Part shown: positions 1-8,465 of the stretch, one piece after another | Numbering within the stretch: the stretch's first letter is position 1 | Layout of the letters: the number at the start of each line of letters is the position of its first letter | Assembly (NCBI GenBank): GCA_031256715.1 | Contig: JAIRQA010000057.1 | Coordinates: forward strand, 1 to 41,528 | Source of the DNA: Coriobacteriales bacterium | GTDB taxonomy: Bacteria > Actinomycetota > Coriobacteriia > Coriobacteriales > UBA8131 | Direction of reading: 5' to 3' | Length of the DNA: 41,528 bases | Notes under the pieces: model-generated | The model's database searches: none | Told to the model about the DNA's origin: nothing | The model's input: only the letters and a program-made list of their open reading frames with translations | Made by a program: the position numbers and the translations under genes

Positions 1-234
1 CTTGCGAACGAGGTCATCTGCGTTAGCGCCGATGAAGATATACGCCGTGAACGTGCTATTAAGCGCGGTATGCTATTACATGATTATAATAGCAGGCTAG
101 CCTTACAGGCATCTGACGAACAGCGCGAAAGTATTAGTGATACAATTTTTTACAACAATGGAACTTTATCAGCCTTAGAGAAGCAGGTGCGAAATTGGTA
201 CGACGAGCGACAATCAAGGCTCTTCTCGACATAA
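1..234 (+). CDS. coaE: Dephospho-CoA kinase, C-terminal part (cut by window edge)
   Basis: Frame 1 is open from the first base to a TAA at 232-234 and gives 77 residues. They read like the C-terminal lid and helix of dephospho-CoA kinase, which phosphorylates the ribose 3'-hydroxyl of dephospho-CoA in the last step of CoA synthesis. Supporting marks are the RRERAIKRG stretch, a Q-x(6)-R spacing, the segment DTIFYNNGTLSALEKQV (family form: I-x-N-x-G-x(3)-L-x(2)-Q-V) and a closing W. The P-loop lies outside the window. The next gene is uvrB, and coaE-uvrB is a common actinobacterial order, which supports the call. The stop codon lies inside the first copy of a 24-bp direct repeat. Confidence 0.82.
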   Translation, partial: LANEVICVSADEDIRRERAIKRGMLLHDYNSRLALQASDEQRESISDTIFYNNGTLSALEKQVRNWYDERQSRLFST

Positions 235-281
235 ATATGCGCGATATAAAGCAGTGTGACATAAATATGCGCGATATAAAG
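228..281 (+). repeat. 24-bp direct repeat, two copies, at the coaE-uvrB junction
   Basis: Bases 228-251 and 258-281 are identical over 24 bp (period 30 bp, 6-bp spacer). The first copy contains the coaE stop codon. The last base of the second copy is the G of the GTG start proposed for uvrB. It is a simple tandem duplication; no function is evident. Confidence 0.9.
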
Positions 282-2449
282 TGAAGAAGCAAATGAACGC
301 GCCATCTAACATTAACATCCCCGGAAAACTTCATGAGTCGCAATTGTTGCAAGGCGAGTTTGTCTTAAATGCGCCATTTAAGCCAGCTGGTGATCAGGGC
401 AAGGCAATTGCTCAGTTATCTTTTGGAGTTAATAGTAAGATGCGTTATCAGACTTTGCTTGGGGTTACAGGTTCTGGTAAGACCTTTACGATGGCTAAAG
501 TGATAGAGACTGTGCAAAAGCCAACATTAGTCATGGCGCCTAACAAGACACTTGCCGCACAACTAGCAACAGAACTGAAGGAGTTTTTTCCCAACAATGC
601 TGTTGTTTATTTTGTTAGTTATTATGACTATTACCAGCCCGAAGCCTATGTGCCTTCTACCGATACGTTTATAGAAAAAGATGCCTCTATTAATGAAGAG
701 GTAGAAAAGCTTCGTCATGCCGCAACTGCGGCTTTGCTATCGCGTCGCGACATCATTGTTGTGGCATCGGTGAGTTGCATTTATGGTATTGGATCGCCTG
801 CCGACTATGCCGGTATGGCGGTTTTTGCGCAGAAGAATTGTGCTTTAAGTCGCGATGATTTAATTAGACAGTTAATAGAAATTCAGTACGATCGCAACGA
901 CTTTGAACTTTTACGCGGCAGCTTTCGTGTGCGCGGCGACGCCGTAGATGTTTTTGCTCCTTATGCAGAAAATCCCTTACGTATAGATTTTTTTGGTGAT
1001 GAAATCGATGGTATTTATGAGATAGACAAAGTTTCCGGTGAGCTAGTACACGAGTATAATAGCATACCAATATGGCCGGCTTCGCACTATGTCACTGAAC
1101 GACCAAAGATAGTTGCTGCTTTAGACACAATTGCCAAGGAGCTTCAGCAGCAATTGGCAGAATTTAAGAAAGATGGCAAACTGCTAGAGGCTCAAAGGCT
1201 CGAGATGCGCACCAGCTACGATCTAGAGATGCTAGAAACTATGGGCTTTTGCTCTGGCATAGAAAACTATTCGCGTCATCTAGATGGTCGCTTAGCAGGT
1301 GAGCCTCCGTTTACGCTCATAGACTATTTTCCAACGGACTTTCTTTGCATCATAGACGAAAGTCATGTCACTGTGCCACAGATACGCGGCATGCATGAAG
1401 GGGATCGCTCGCGAAAAATTACTTTGGCAGAACATGGCTTTCGCCTACCTAGCGCTTTAGACAATCGCCCTTTGCGCTTTGATGAGTTTGAGCGTCGAGT
1501 GCCGCAGTTTATTTATGTTAGTGCAACCCCTGGCGACTACGAGATACAGGCAAGCGAACAATTGGTAGAGCAGATAATTAGGCCTACAGGATTACTTGAT
1601 CCCGAGATAGTGGTTCGCCCAATTGCGGCACAAATTGATGACATTATAGAGGAGGCGCGAACTCGCGCATCTAGCAACGAACGTGTGCTAATTACAACCT
1701 TAACCAAAAAGATGGCGGAAGACCTTACAGATCATCTTTTAGACAGGGGAATAAATGCTCGCTATATGCATTCAGATATAGCAACAATGGAGCGCGTAGA
1801 GATACTACGCGATCTGCGCATGGGCAAGTTTGATGTTTTGGTAGGAATCAATCTTTTACGTGAAGGATTAGATTTGCCTGAAGTCTCACTCGTTGCCATC
1901 TTAGATGCCGACAAAGAAGGCTTTTTGCGCAACCACCGCTCACTAATACAATCTATAGGTCGTGCTGCTCGTAATGTTTCTGGGCAAGTAATCATGTATG
2001 CCGATAAACTCACAGATTCTATGTCTTCGGCTATAAATGAGACACGTCGTCGTAGAGAGATTCAGGCAGCTTACAATGCCGAACATGGCATTAAACCGCA
2101 AACAATACGCAAGGCAATTAGCGATATCATGCGCTTTGTAGACGACGCGCGCGAGGGCAAAATAGAACAAAGTGATGTTGAGAAGGTCGCTTGCGAGCTA
2201 GCCGAACTTCCCAAAGATGAGGTTTTGCGCATCATTAGTTCTATGGAAGACGAGATGGCGCAAGCTGCGGCGCAAATGAACTTTGAGCAAGCCAGCCGCT
2301 TGCGCGACCAGATTGTCCGTTTGCGAATAGAAATAGAGGGCTCAAGCGAGGATGCGATTTTGGCCAACATGCGTGCAAGTGCGCGTCGGGGCAGTGCCTA
2401 TGGCGCTCGCAAACCAAGGTCTAAGTCGCATAAAAGTTTAAAGCGCTAA
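281..2449 (+). CDS. uvrB: Excinuclease ABC subunit B
   Basis: UvrB is the damage-verifying helicase-like subunit of bacterial nucleotide excision repair. It is loaded on DNA by UvrA and recruits UvrC. The 722-aa product has the expected layout: an N-terminal block FKPAGDQ (about 33-39), Walker A GVTGSGKT (61-68), the beta-hairpin [12 protein letters not shown] (about 114-125) that inserts between strands, a DESH Walker B near 359, the helicase motif SIGRAARN in the second RecA-like domain, and a C-terminal UVR motif (about 655-690) that contacts UvrC. The length is close to the family norm (about 660-720). The start is uncertain: GTG at 281 or ATG at 293, and neither has a strong Shine-Dalgarno. 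The gene is probably co-transcribed with coaE. The last 20 or so residues are basic and low in complexity. Confidence 0.97.
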   Translation: MKKQMNAPSNINIPGKLHESQLLQGEFVLNAPFKPAGDQGKAIAQLSFGVNSKMRYQTLLGVTGSGKTFTMAKVIETVQKPTLVMAPNKTLAAQLATELKEFFPNNAVVYFVSYYDYYQPEAYVPSTDTFIEKDASINEEVEKLRHAATAALLSRRDIIVVASVSCIYGIGSPADYAGMAVFAQKNCALSRDDLIRQLIEIQYDRNDFELLRGSFRVRGDAVDVFAPYAENPLRIDFFGDEIDGIYEIDKVSGELVHEYNSIPIWPASHYVTERPKIVAALDTIAKELQQQLAEFKKDGKLLEAQRLEMRTSYDLEMLETMGFCSGIENYSRHLDGRLAGEPPFTLIDYFPTDFLCIIDESHVTVPQIRGMHEGDRSRKITLAEHGFRLPSALDNRPLRFDEFERRVPQFIYVSATPGDYEIQASEQLVEQIIRPTGLLDPEIVVRPIAAQIDDIIEEARTRASSNERVLITTLTKKMAEDLTDHLLDRGINARYMHSDIATMERVEILRDLRMGKFDVLVGINLLREGLDLPEVSLVAILDADKEGFLRNHRSLIQSIGRAARNVSGQVIMYADKLTDSMSSAINETRRRREIQAAYNAEHGIKPQTIRKAISDIMRFVDDAREGKIEQSDVEKVACELAELPKDEVLRIISSMEDEMAQAAAQMNFEQASRLRDQIVRLRIEIEGSSEDAILANMRASARRGSAYGARKPRSKSHKSLKR

Positions 2450-2607
2450 TTATGTTAATATTTGGGAAGTCTTGCAAGGTTTAAACTAAGCAAGTGCAAG
2501 CGACACAAAGCTTAGATTGAGTTGCAATTATACAAAACCACGTTTGGCATTACTGCTATAGTGGTAACAAAGTTTTTACTAGGTATTTTTTTACGTTTTT
2601 GCTGGGT

Positions 2608-2613
2608 TATAAT
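2608..2613 (+). promoter_or_regulatory. Candidate -10 box for upp
   Basis: A perfect TATAAT lies 42 bp before the upp start codon, in the AT-rich spacer after uvrB. No convincing -35 is seen at 16-18 bp upstream, where the sequence is a run of T, so this is a weak call made on the -10 and its position only. Confidence 0.35.
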
Positions 2614-2654
2614 TATTGTTGCTTTTTGTTAACTGGAGGCATCTGGAGGTATTA

Positions 2655-3296
2655 ATGGAATTTGTTGTTGTTGAGCATCCACTTATCGCGCATAAACTAT
2701 CGCTTTTGCGCTCGCTTGAAACGCCAACTGCTTTGTTTCGCAATATCGTAAACGAGTTGGTTGCCCTATTGGCATATGAAGCAACGCGACGTGTGAAAAC
2801 TGAACAGATAGAGATTGTCACCCCAATCACAAAAACTATTGGTACGCGTCTAAGTAAAAGTCCACGTCCTATTATTGTACCTGTACTGCGTGCTGGTCTT
2901 GGTATGCTAGATGGTATGTTGCACTCTATGCCTGTTGCCGAGGTCGGTTTTTTAGGCATTAAGCGTAACGAGGAAACCTTAGAACCGCAAACTTATGCCA
3001 ATCGCTTACCCGATGACCTTATGGGACGGCAATGCTATATCATCGATCCCATGCTTGCAACTGGGGGAACTTTAATTGACTCTATTAATTATCTTGCAGA
3101 GCGTGGTGCGCAAGACATTACCTGCATTTGCATTTTAGCTGCTCCTGAAGGCGTGCAGGCTATGCGCGAAGAACTTGACCCTAACTTAAACCTTAGTGTC
3201 TTTGTTGGCGCTTTAGATGAGCGCTTAAATGAAGTTGGCTACATAGTTCCAGGTCTTGGGGACGCTGGCGATAGACTTTATGGGACAGCAAATTAA
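2655..3296 (+). CDS. upp: Uracil phosphoribosyltransferase
   Basis: This salvage enzyme makes UMP from uracil and PRPP in the cytoplasm. The product is 213 aa, close to the usual 208-210. The PRPP-binding loop is DPMLATGGT (131-139). Other UPRT marks are RAGLGML (79-85), [16 protein letters not shown] (93-108) and the C-terminal uracil-binding loop [16 protein letters not shown]. The ATG at 2655 was chosen because GGAGGT (2645-2650) lies just before it and the residues [15 protein letters not shown] match the family N-terminus; an upstream in-frame TTG (2616) is unlikely. The uracil permease lies downstream, separated by a repeat element, so the two genes form a salvage pair but probably not one simple operon. 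Confidence 0.97.
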   Translation: MEFVVVEHPLIAHKLSLLRSLETPTALFRNIVNELVALLAYEATRRVKTEQIEIVTPITKTIGTRLSKSPRPIIVPVLRAGLGMLDGMLHSMPVAEVGFLGIKRNEETLEPQTYANRLPDDLMGRQCYIIDPMLATGGTLIDSINYLAERGAQDITCICILAAPEGVQAMREELDPNLNLSVFVGALDERLNEVGYIVPGLGDAGDRLYGTAN

Positions 3297-3306
3297 AAGG
3301 TTCACT

Positions 3307-3440
3307 GTTCACGCCCCCCTGCGTCATCCTAAGATTGCCGTGGTGGCAATCTTTTAGGCTTAGACACTTCGGTCTGGCGAACTAGAACCTTTTAGCTCTC
3401 GCTTCGCTTGCCTCTAGATGACATGGGGTGGGGCGTGAAC
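3307..3440. repeat. 134-bp intergenic repeat element with 11-bp terminal inverted repeats (copy 1)
   Basis: The element begins GTTCACGCCCC (3307-3317) and ends with the exact inverse GGGGCGTGAAC (3430-3440); with a few mismatches the symmetry reaches GTCATC/GATGAC. Inside it is a 9-bp hairpin AAGATTGCC/GGCAATCTT (3331-3339 and 3345-3353) followed by TTA, which could act as a terminator for upp. A second copy lies in reverse orientation at 19245-19373, about 80% identical by eye. There is no ORF inside. It resembles a small palindromic mobile repeat (MITE-like or REP-like); the family is not recognised. Confidence 0.75.
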
Positions 3441-3574
3441 ACTAACATTAAAAGATGACTGTAATAGCAAAAATTGCCATAACAAGAAATCACGATGATG
3501 CTTAGTTGCCATGTTAAGAAGCAAATATGTTTTAGGCTAGCTTAATATTAAGCGCGCTTGCGATTAAGATAGCA

Positions 3575-3638
3575 ATGATATGTGATAGCAGAGATGTGTG
3601 ATAGTAAAGATATGTGATAGCAAAGATATGTGATAGTA
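3575..3638 (+). repeat. Four tandem copies of a 16-bp unit upstream of uraA
   Basis: The units lie at 3575-3590, 3591-3606, 3607-3622 and 3623-3638, consensus AAGATATGTGATAGYA, with one to three changes between copies. The array ends 55 bp before the uraA start codon, followed by an A-run and T-rich stretch. The rest of the 396-bp spacer after upp (3297-3692) holds the 134-bp repeat and otherwise plain AT-rich sequence from 3441 to 3574. The array could be a multi-copy protein-binding site or a neutral tandem expansion. Confidence 0.85.
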
Positions 3639-3692
3639 AAAAAAGTTTGAAAGTTTTTTATGTCCGCAAATAAGAACAGGAGGAGAAAGATC

Positions 3693-5090
3693 ATGCAAGA
3701 AAATGAACAGAACAACAGCGACAAAAACGATGGCGCAAGATTTTTTGGGTGGAAGTTACATGGCGACGGCAAAACGCTTATGCCAGGTGAGGTTGTTAAT
3801 CCAGACGAGCGTCTAAGCTGGACGCGCACCACTAGCATTGGACTGCAACACATTGTAGCAATGTTTGGCGCCACATTTTTAGTGCCGCTGCTAACCGGAT
3901 TTTCGCCTGCGACAACATTGTTCTTCTCGGCAATTGCAACTATTCTTTTTCTGATAATTACTCGCAATAAAGTTCCTAGCTATCTAGGCTCTAGTTTTGC
4001 CTTTATTGCACCTATCATTGCGGCTAAGGCCGGAGGTTTAGGTGTTGCTGTTTTTGGAATCTTGGCCACTGGTATATTATTGGCAGTAATAGGCTTGATT
4101 GTTACTCGTGTGGGACCCGGATGGATAAACAGAGTTATGCCACCTGTGGTTACAGGCACTATTGTTGCACTTATTGGTTTTAATCTTGCGCCTGCTGCCT
4201 ATAACAATTTTACCGTTTCGCCTATAACAGCAATGGTTACTCTTTGTTCGGTTGTTCTTATAGCCGCATTATTTAAGGGTATAATTGGCAGGCTTTCGAT
4301 TCTTTTAGGCGTTATAATTGGTTATGTTTGCGCCATTATACGTGGCGAAGTAGACTTTAGTTCTATTAACGAAGCGGCCTGGATTGGACTTCCGGATTTT
4401 ACACTACCTATTGCGGACTTTAGTATATTGCCCATGTTTTTGCCTGTCGTCCTCGTTCTTATTGCCGAAAATGTAGGACACATAAAATCTGTTTCTGTCA
4501 TGACTGGGAAAAATTTAGATAGATCTATTGGTTGGGCACTGTTCTCGGACGGTCTTGGCACCACTTTAGCAGGCATAGGTGGAGGTTCCGGCACAACAAC
4601 TTACGCCGAAAACATTGGCGTTATGGCAGCGACAAAGGTTTATTCTACAGCTGCCTATTGGGTGGCAGGCGCAGGCGCGCTGGTGTTAAGTCTTTGTCCG
4701 AAATTTGGCGCTGCCGTGGCATCTGTGCCAAGTGGAGTTTTAGGTGGTGTCACCGTTTTACTTTATGGAATGATAGGCATGCTTGGTGTACGTATCTGGG
4801 TAGAGAACCGCGTTGACTTCTCTAAACCTATAAATATAACCACAGCTGCCATTCCATTGGTCATTGGCATTGCCGACTTTACTTTTCAGATTGGTGACTC
4901 ATCGCTTACGGGAATTGCGATTGGATCTATCGCTGCCCTTGTTATTTTTCATCTGATTTTTTTCCTCAATCGTTTGCGCGGAATAGATGTAGACATTAAA
5001 CAAAGTGAGAAGGACTTCGTACTCATAGAAGGCGCCGAAGATGTTGCTGAGGCTATTGAAGAGACTGCTGAGAATAGCCGCCAAAGTTGA
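3693..5090 (+). CDS. uraA: Uracil permease (NCS2 family)
   Basis: An integral membrane transporter of the nucleobase:cation symporter-2 family, expected to take up uracil with protons. Of its 465 residues, about 45-440 form some 14 hydrophobic segments. Family marks are LPPVV-like MPPVVTGTIVALIGFNLA, then LIAENVGHIKSVS (the conserved AEN/GH transport motif) and GGGSGTTTYAENIGVMA (the second substrate motif). The uracil rather than xanthine/urate assignment rests on these motifs and on the neighbour upp. ATG 3693 was chosen because AGGAGG (3678-3683) lies 9 nt before it; an in-frame ATG at 3660 lacks a ribosome site. The C-terminal tail is acidic, and the last codons lie inside the 18-bp repeat array that follows. 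Confidence 0.93.
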   Translation: MQENEQNNSDKNDGARFFGWKLHGDGKTLMPGEVVNPDERLSWTRTTSIGLQHIVAMFGATFLVPLLTGFSPATTLFFSAIATILFLIITRNKVPSYLGSSFAFIAPIIAAKAGGLGVAVFGILATGILLAVIGLIVTRVGPGWINRVMPPVVTGTIVALIGFNLAPAAYNNFTVSPITAMVTLCSVVLIAALFKGIIGRLSILLGVIIGYVCAIIRGEVDFSSINEAAWIGLPDFTLPIADFSILPMFLPVVLVLIAENVGHIKSVSVMTGKNLDRSIGWALFSDGLGTTLAGIGGGSGTTTYAENIGVMAATKVYSTAAYWVAGAGALVLSLCPKFGAAVASVPSGVLGGVTVLLYGMIGMLGVRIWVENRVDFSKPINITTAAIPLVIGIADFTFQIGDSSLTGIAIGSIAALVIFHLIFFLNRLRGIDVDIKQSEKDFVLIEGAEDVAEAIEETAENSRQS

Positions 5091-5201
5091 TAAAGTTAAG
5101 TAAGTTGGTTAAGCCGTCAAAGCTGGCGAAGCCGACAAAGTTGGTGAAATCGTCAAAGCTGATGTAGCCGTCAAAGCTGGCGCAGCCGACAAAGCCAATT
5201 G
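5076..5201 (+). repeat. Seven-copy 18-bp tandem array at the uraA 3' end
   Basis: Seven consecutive 18-bp units (5076, 5094, 5112, 5130, 5148, 5166, 5184), consensus AGCCGWCAAAGCTGGYGA; the first two are the most diverged. The first unit contains the last codons and TGA of uraA. One other forward frame reads from 5112 as a periodic six-residue pattern (VKAGEAD-type) but has stops before it and no start, so it is not called a gene. The minus strand is open through the array only because of the periodicity. Confidence 0.88.
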
Positions 5202-5288
5202 GCATATTGTTATTGTTACTGCAAGTGGTATCAACAATATATCTAAAACAAACAGATGACCAGTAGTTTTGCTGCATTAGTGGTACTG

Positions 5289-5318
5289 CTCTAAGTCTTA
5301 AATGCTTATGCGCTAAGG
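5289..5318 (+). promoter_or_regulatory. Candidate operator, site C (shared with the second molybdoenzyme module)
   Basis: The segment carries TAAGTC-TTAAATG, then CTTA-GC and CTAAGG, which lines up with the two sites at 10080-10116 and 10150-10185 upstream of the second molybdoenzyme gene. The shared core is TAAGTC(N)TTAAAT followed 7-8 bp later by CTAAG. It lies about 200 bp before the 5511 start codon. It may be a binding site of the nearby LuxR-type regulator; that link is inference. Confidence 0.4.
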
Positions 5319-5349
5319 AAGCAAAATTTGTAAATCAAATGAATATTAG

Positions 5350-5387
5350 CACTCATGTGTAATGCATGAGTGGCTTCACTCATGCAT
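5350..5387 (+). other. Strong hairpin with a competing upstream arm
   Basis: ATGCATGAGTG (5362-5372) pairs perfectly over 11 bp with CACTCATGCAT (5377-5387) around the 4-nt loop GCTT. A second CACTCATG at 5350-5357 can pair with the same middle arm, so two mutually exclusive hairpins are possible. It lies between uraA and the first molybdoenzyme gene. No good U-tract follows, so a simple terminator is less likely than a structural leader or processing element. Confidence 0.55.
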
Positions 5388-5408
5388 AATCTTTGTGTAC
5401 GCAAGGAA

Positions 5409-5454
5409 CTCTAGAAGGTGCGACAGATAAAGAATCGTAAGAAGTTTTCTAGAG
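5409..5454 (+). promoter_or_regulatory. 8-bp inverted repeat CTCTAGAA / TTCTAGAG upstream of the first molybdoenzyme gene
   Basis: CTCTAGAA (5409-5416) and its exact inverse TTCTAGAG (5447-5454) are 30 bp apart; each is also close to a self-palindrome around CTAG. A -10-like TATACAAT (5459-5466) follows immediately. The arrangement suggests a promoter/operator region for the gene at 5511, but no -35 is recognisable. Confidence 0.4.
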
Positions 5455-5469
5455 CAAGTATACAATAAA

Positions 5470-5487
5470 TGTCGCCTTAAGGCGGCA
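5470..5487 (+). other. Leader hairpin just before the ribosome-binding site
   Basis: TGTCGCC (5470-5476) pairs with GGCGGCA (5481-5487) around the loop TTAA (one G-T pair), 13 nt before the GAGGAG ribosome site of the gene at 5511. It may influence translation or mRNA stability. The remainder of the 420-bp spacer (5202-5288, 5319-5349, 5388-5408) shows no further structure. Confidence 0.45.
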
Positions 5488-5510
5488 AAGATTTTGATGT
5501 GAGGAGAATC

Positions 5511-7934
5511 ATGGCTGACTACAATGAGTATCTAGCTTCATTTGATCACGCTGCCTATCACGAAGGTGAGTGGCAATGGCAAGAGGGTGAGTTTACTGTA
5601 ACGCGCACGACGCATTGGTCGCCTCCGGGGTGTCATATGGGCTGCGGTGTACTATTGTATACCAAGGATAATAAGTTACATAAAGTTGAAGGCGACCCAC
5701 TTAATTCTGTAGCCTCAGGAAAGCTTTGTGTACGTTGCCTTGCCATGCCAGAAGCAACAAACCATCCAGACCGGCTAAAGTATCCCCTAAAGCGTGCAGG
5801 TCAACGCGGCGAGGATAAATGGGAGCGAATTAGTTGGGATGAAGCCTTAGATACGATAGCCGAGCGAGTTTTAAGCATTAAGAAAGATTATGGTTCTGAA
5901 TGTATAGTTGTTGTACATGGAACCGGACGCAATATTGGCTGGCAGGTGCCGTACTTTGCATCCGCATGTATGCAAACGCCCAATGTATCTACCTTTGGCT
6001 TTGGCGGCTTTGCTTGCTATCTGCCAAGAATGATTGGTACATCTGCAAAGTATGGCGACATGATTATTGTAGACGCGTCCCAGGCGCATCCAAACCGCTA
6101 TGCCGCAAAGGATTGGCAGGTTCCTGGTGTGATACTTATCTGGGGTAACGAACCTATTAAAAGTAACGCTGATGGCTTTTTGGGACATTGGTTGGTGCAA
6201 TGTGTGCAAATGGGTTCAAAAGTCATTTGTGTAGACCCACGCCTAACATGGTGGGGTGTTCGCAGCGACTATTGGCTGCCAGTGCGACCCGGTACTGATG
6301 CCATTCTTGCCATGGCCATGCTAAATGTTATTGTTGCCGAGGAACTATATGATCATGATTTTGTAGATTGCTGGACATATGGTTTTGAGGTCATGGCAGA
6401 GCGCGTTGCCAATAAAACCCCAGAATGGGCTGAACCACTTTGCGAAGTTTCTGCAGATAAAATTCGTGGAGCAGCTCGCTTAATAGCAACTTCAAGTAGC
6501 TGTGCTTGCCAATGGGGTCTGGCTTTTGAGCAACAGATAGCCGCCTTAGGTGTGACAGAAACCGTGGCAGACATCATGGCTATCACTGCCAATATAGATA
6601 ACCCCGGCGGCAACTCCCTTTTTCGCTGTGCCTATCTAATAGAAAAACGTTATGGTTTGGGCGATGATTATATCGATAAAGACGTATATGCTCGCAAGTT
6701 AATCGCACCTGTAAGTGGTATAAACGAGTCACGCATTGTTTCTTGTGCAGACTCAGATGCGATTTTAGCTTGTTTAGAAACTGGCGAGCCTTATGAGATT
6801 CAGATGTTTTGGATTCAGAGCTCTAATGCTTTGGCTTGTGCGTCTATGGATCCTGCTCGTACCTATAACGCTCTAATGAAAGTGCCATTCATTGTTGTTG
6901 CAGACCCATTTATGACACCTACAGCTCAAGCATTGGCCGACATTGTTTTGCCTGTTGCAATGAGCTGCGAGCGTAATTCCTGTCGCACTTGGTGGACACC
7001 AGTGCGCACAATGGTTAAGGTCACAGATTACTATGAAGCAAAAAGCGACGAATGGATCGTCTTGCAGCTTGGCAAGCGTGTTAAACCAGAATATTGGCCA
7101 TGGGAAGATGACAAGGAATTTGCAAACTGGTACTTAACCGATCAGTTGGCGCCTGGCGGAACATTGTATCAACGCACATGGAAAGACACTGTAGAAAATC
7201 CTGGTACTGACTGCTGCAATGGAATCGAATATTGGGACTGGGATGCGACTTATCATAAATATGCCAAGGGCATGTTGCGGCCTGATGGTGAGATTGGCTT
7301 TAATACTCCTACAAAACGTATAGAGTTGTGGTCTTTTGGTTATGACCGTTGGGGCGTAGACCCACTACCGTTTCATGTAGAACCGCCAGAAAGCCCCTTG
7401 TCGACGCCACAGACGTTTAAGGACTTTCCGTTGGTTCTTTCTGGCGGTGGTCGTTCATTTGAGTTTTTCCATTCGGAGCATCGTCAATTGCCAACAATGA
7501 GAGAATTTCATCCCGATCCTCTGATAATGGTCAATCCTAGCGATTGCGAAAAGTATGGCGTAAAAGATGGACAGTGGATCTGGATGGAAAATAGTCGCGG
7601 TGCTCGTTGCAAGCAAAAGGTTAAGTCTACTATCGAGGTACTTCCTGGTCGCGTGCACGCCGAGCATGGCTGGTGGTTCCCAGAACAAGATGGTGCAGCA
7701 CCTAACTATTATGGCACCTATGAATCAAACTTAAATAATATGACACAGGCATTTCGTACAGGACAAGGAGGAATTGGCAATCCCATTAAAAGTATGCTTT
7801 GCAAAATTTATCCAGTGCAAGATAGCGATGTGCTGCCTCATGATATAATTGCTAAAAACGGGGACTTTGCTAGCTATGAGCCAGGACAGCCATATCCTTA
7901 CATTGAGGAGCCAGTGGTTACAACAATTAATTAG
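5511..7934 (+). CDS. Molybdopterin oxidoreductase, DMSO reductase superfamily, soluble dehydroxylase-like (module 1 large subunit)
   Basis: An 807-aa catalytic subunit expected to bind bis-MGD molybdenum and one [4Fe-4S] cluster. Cluster cysteines are C41, C45, C73 and C76 (GCHMGCG then GKLCVRC). C169 in GFACYLPR is the likely Mo-ligand position (inferred because GYxCYxPR is kept in all three paralogues here). Downstream are WGNEPIKSNADGFLGHW, RPGTDAILAMA, EFFHSEHRQ and HAEHGWWFPE, a set characteristic of the branch with acetylene hydratase, pyrogallol transhydroxylase and gut catechol dehydroxylases. There is no Tat or Sec signal, so it acts in the cytoplasm. ATG 5511 follows GAGGAG (5501-5506); an in-frame GTG at 5499 is unlikely. 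A ferredoxin-like partner and a LuxR-type regulator follow. The substrate is unknown; nitrate reductase or formate dehydrogenase is unlikely given the motifs and partners. Confidence 0.88.
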   Translation: MADYNEYLASFDHAAYHEGEWQWQEGEFTVTRTTHWSPPGCHMGCGVLLYTKDNKLHKVEGDPLNSVASGKLCVRCLAMPEATNHPDRLKYPLKRAGQRGEDKWERISWDEALDTIAERVLSIKKDYGSECIVVVHGTGRNIGWQVPYFASACMQTPNVSTFGFGGFACYLPRMIGTSAKYGDMIIVDASQAHPNRYAAKDWQVPGVILIWGNEPIKSNADGFLGHWLVQCVQMGSKVICVDPRLTWWGVRSDYWLPVRPGTDAILAMAMLNVIVAEELYDHDFVDCWTYGFEVMAERVANKTPEWAEPLCEVSADKIRGAARLIATSSSCACQWGLAFEQQIAALGVTETVADIMAITANIDNPGGNSLFRCAYLIEKRYGLGDDYIDKDVYARKLIAPVSGINESRIVSCADSDAILACLETGEPYEIQMFWIQSSNALACASMDPARTYNALMKVPFIVVADPFMTPTAQALADIVLPVAMSCERNSCRTWWTPVRTMVKVTDYYEAKSDEWIVLQLGKRVKPEYWPWEDDKEFANWYLTDQLAPGGTLYQRTWKDTVENPGTDCCNGIEYWDWDATYHKYAKGMLRPDGEIGFNTPTKRIELWSFGYDRWGVDPLPFHVEPPESPLSTPQTFKDFPLVLSGGGRSFEFFHSEHRQLPTMREFHPDPLIMVNPSDCEKYGVKDGQWIWMENSRGARCKQKVKSTIEVLPGRVHAEHGWWFPEQDGAAPNYYGTYESNLNNMTQAFRTGQGGIGNPIKSMLCKIYPVQDSDVLPHDIIAKNGDFASYEPGQPYPYIEEPVVTTIN

Positions 7935-8116
7935 GGTGGTGATATAGCAAATGCGTCATAACGAAAAGTAGGAATGGCTGACACTGTGATAGTTAAAATA
8001 ATGGTTCGCTATATGTATGGTGAACTCTTGATAAAAGCGTTAAGATAAAAGCAAAGGTAAAACGCTAGGGTAATTGCATTTGCAAAGATGACATAAAATT
8101 TTAGAGGAGAAGTTTC

Positions 8117-8461
8117 ATGAACAGTATATTAGTAAACTACGAATATTGTACCGGATGCCGCTCTTGCGAGCTAGCCTGTCGCAATGAGTTAGGCCTTACG
8201 GCAGGGCAATCTGGTATTGTTATAACCGAGGTAGGCCCCATAGAGTTTAATGCTGATATTGGGCTTGCAGGCGAACCATATGATTGGGTCTACATGCCTG
8301 TATTAACTCGTGCTTGTAATCTTTGTGAGACGCGCAGCCAACAAGGTAAGCTGCCATCATGTGTTCAATCGTGCCAAGCATGGTGTATGTATTTTGGTGA
8401 GCCACAAAAGCTCGTAACAAAGATTGATGGCAAAACACGTTGGGCGTTATTAGGAAAATAG
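8117..8461 (+). CDS. Small 4Fe-4S electron-transfer subunit (module 1)
   Basis: A 114-aa ferredoxin-like protein, shorter than DmsB (about 200 aa, four clusters), with cysteines for two [4Fe-4S] clusters: C11, C14, C17 and C21 (CTGCRSCELAC), and C67, C70, C82 and C86 (Cx2Cx11Cx3C), plus an extra C90 in CQAWCMYFG. It should pass electrons to the molybdoenzyme encoded 182 bp upstream. It has no signal peptide, in keeping with a cytoplasmic complex. The start is set by AGAGGAG about 8 nt before the ATG. The 182-bp spacer between the two genes is longer than expected for partners and holds no ORF, so a separate start or processing of the message is possible. Paralogues in the window are at 12964-13317 and 17335-17793. 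Confidence 0.88.
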   Translation: MNSILVNYEYCTGCRSCELACRNELGLTAGQSGIVITEVGPIEFNADIGLAGEPYDWVYMPVLTRACNLCETRSQQGKLPSCVQSCQAWCMYFGEPQKLVTKIDGKTRWALLGK

Positions 8462-8465
8462 CGAC

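Noticed and set aside
2550-2567. Imperfect palindrome TTACTGCTATAGTGGTAA between uvrB and upp, as operator or terminator
   Set aside because: The symmetry depends on two G-T pairs and a 4-nt centre, and it is not repeated elsewhere in the window. It lies too far (100 bp) from the uvrB stop to be called a terminator with confidence.
2616-2654. Upstream in-frame TTG start of upp
   Set aside because: It would add 13 hydrophobic residues not found in UPRTs and ignores the GGAGGT directly before ATG 2655.
5076-5201. CRISPR-like array
   Set aside because: The units are directly adjacent 18-bp tandem repeats without unique spacers, and there are no cas genes. The same applies to 3575-3638 and the other arrays.
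5053-5277. Minus-strand ORF over the 18-bp array (repetitive SFDG-type peptide)
   Set aside because: It is open only because the 18-bp repeat is a multiple of three. It has no ribosome site, overlaps the end of uraA and shows no family resemblance.
7935-8116. Hidden small gene or operator in the spacer between the module 1 large and small subunits
   Set aside because: Short repeats (GATAAAAGC twice) and a weak GCGTT/AACGC pairing are present, but there is no ORF with a ribosome site and no match to the operator-like motif.
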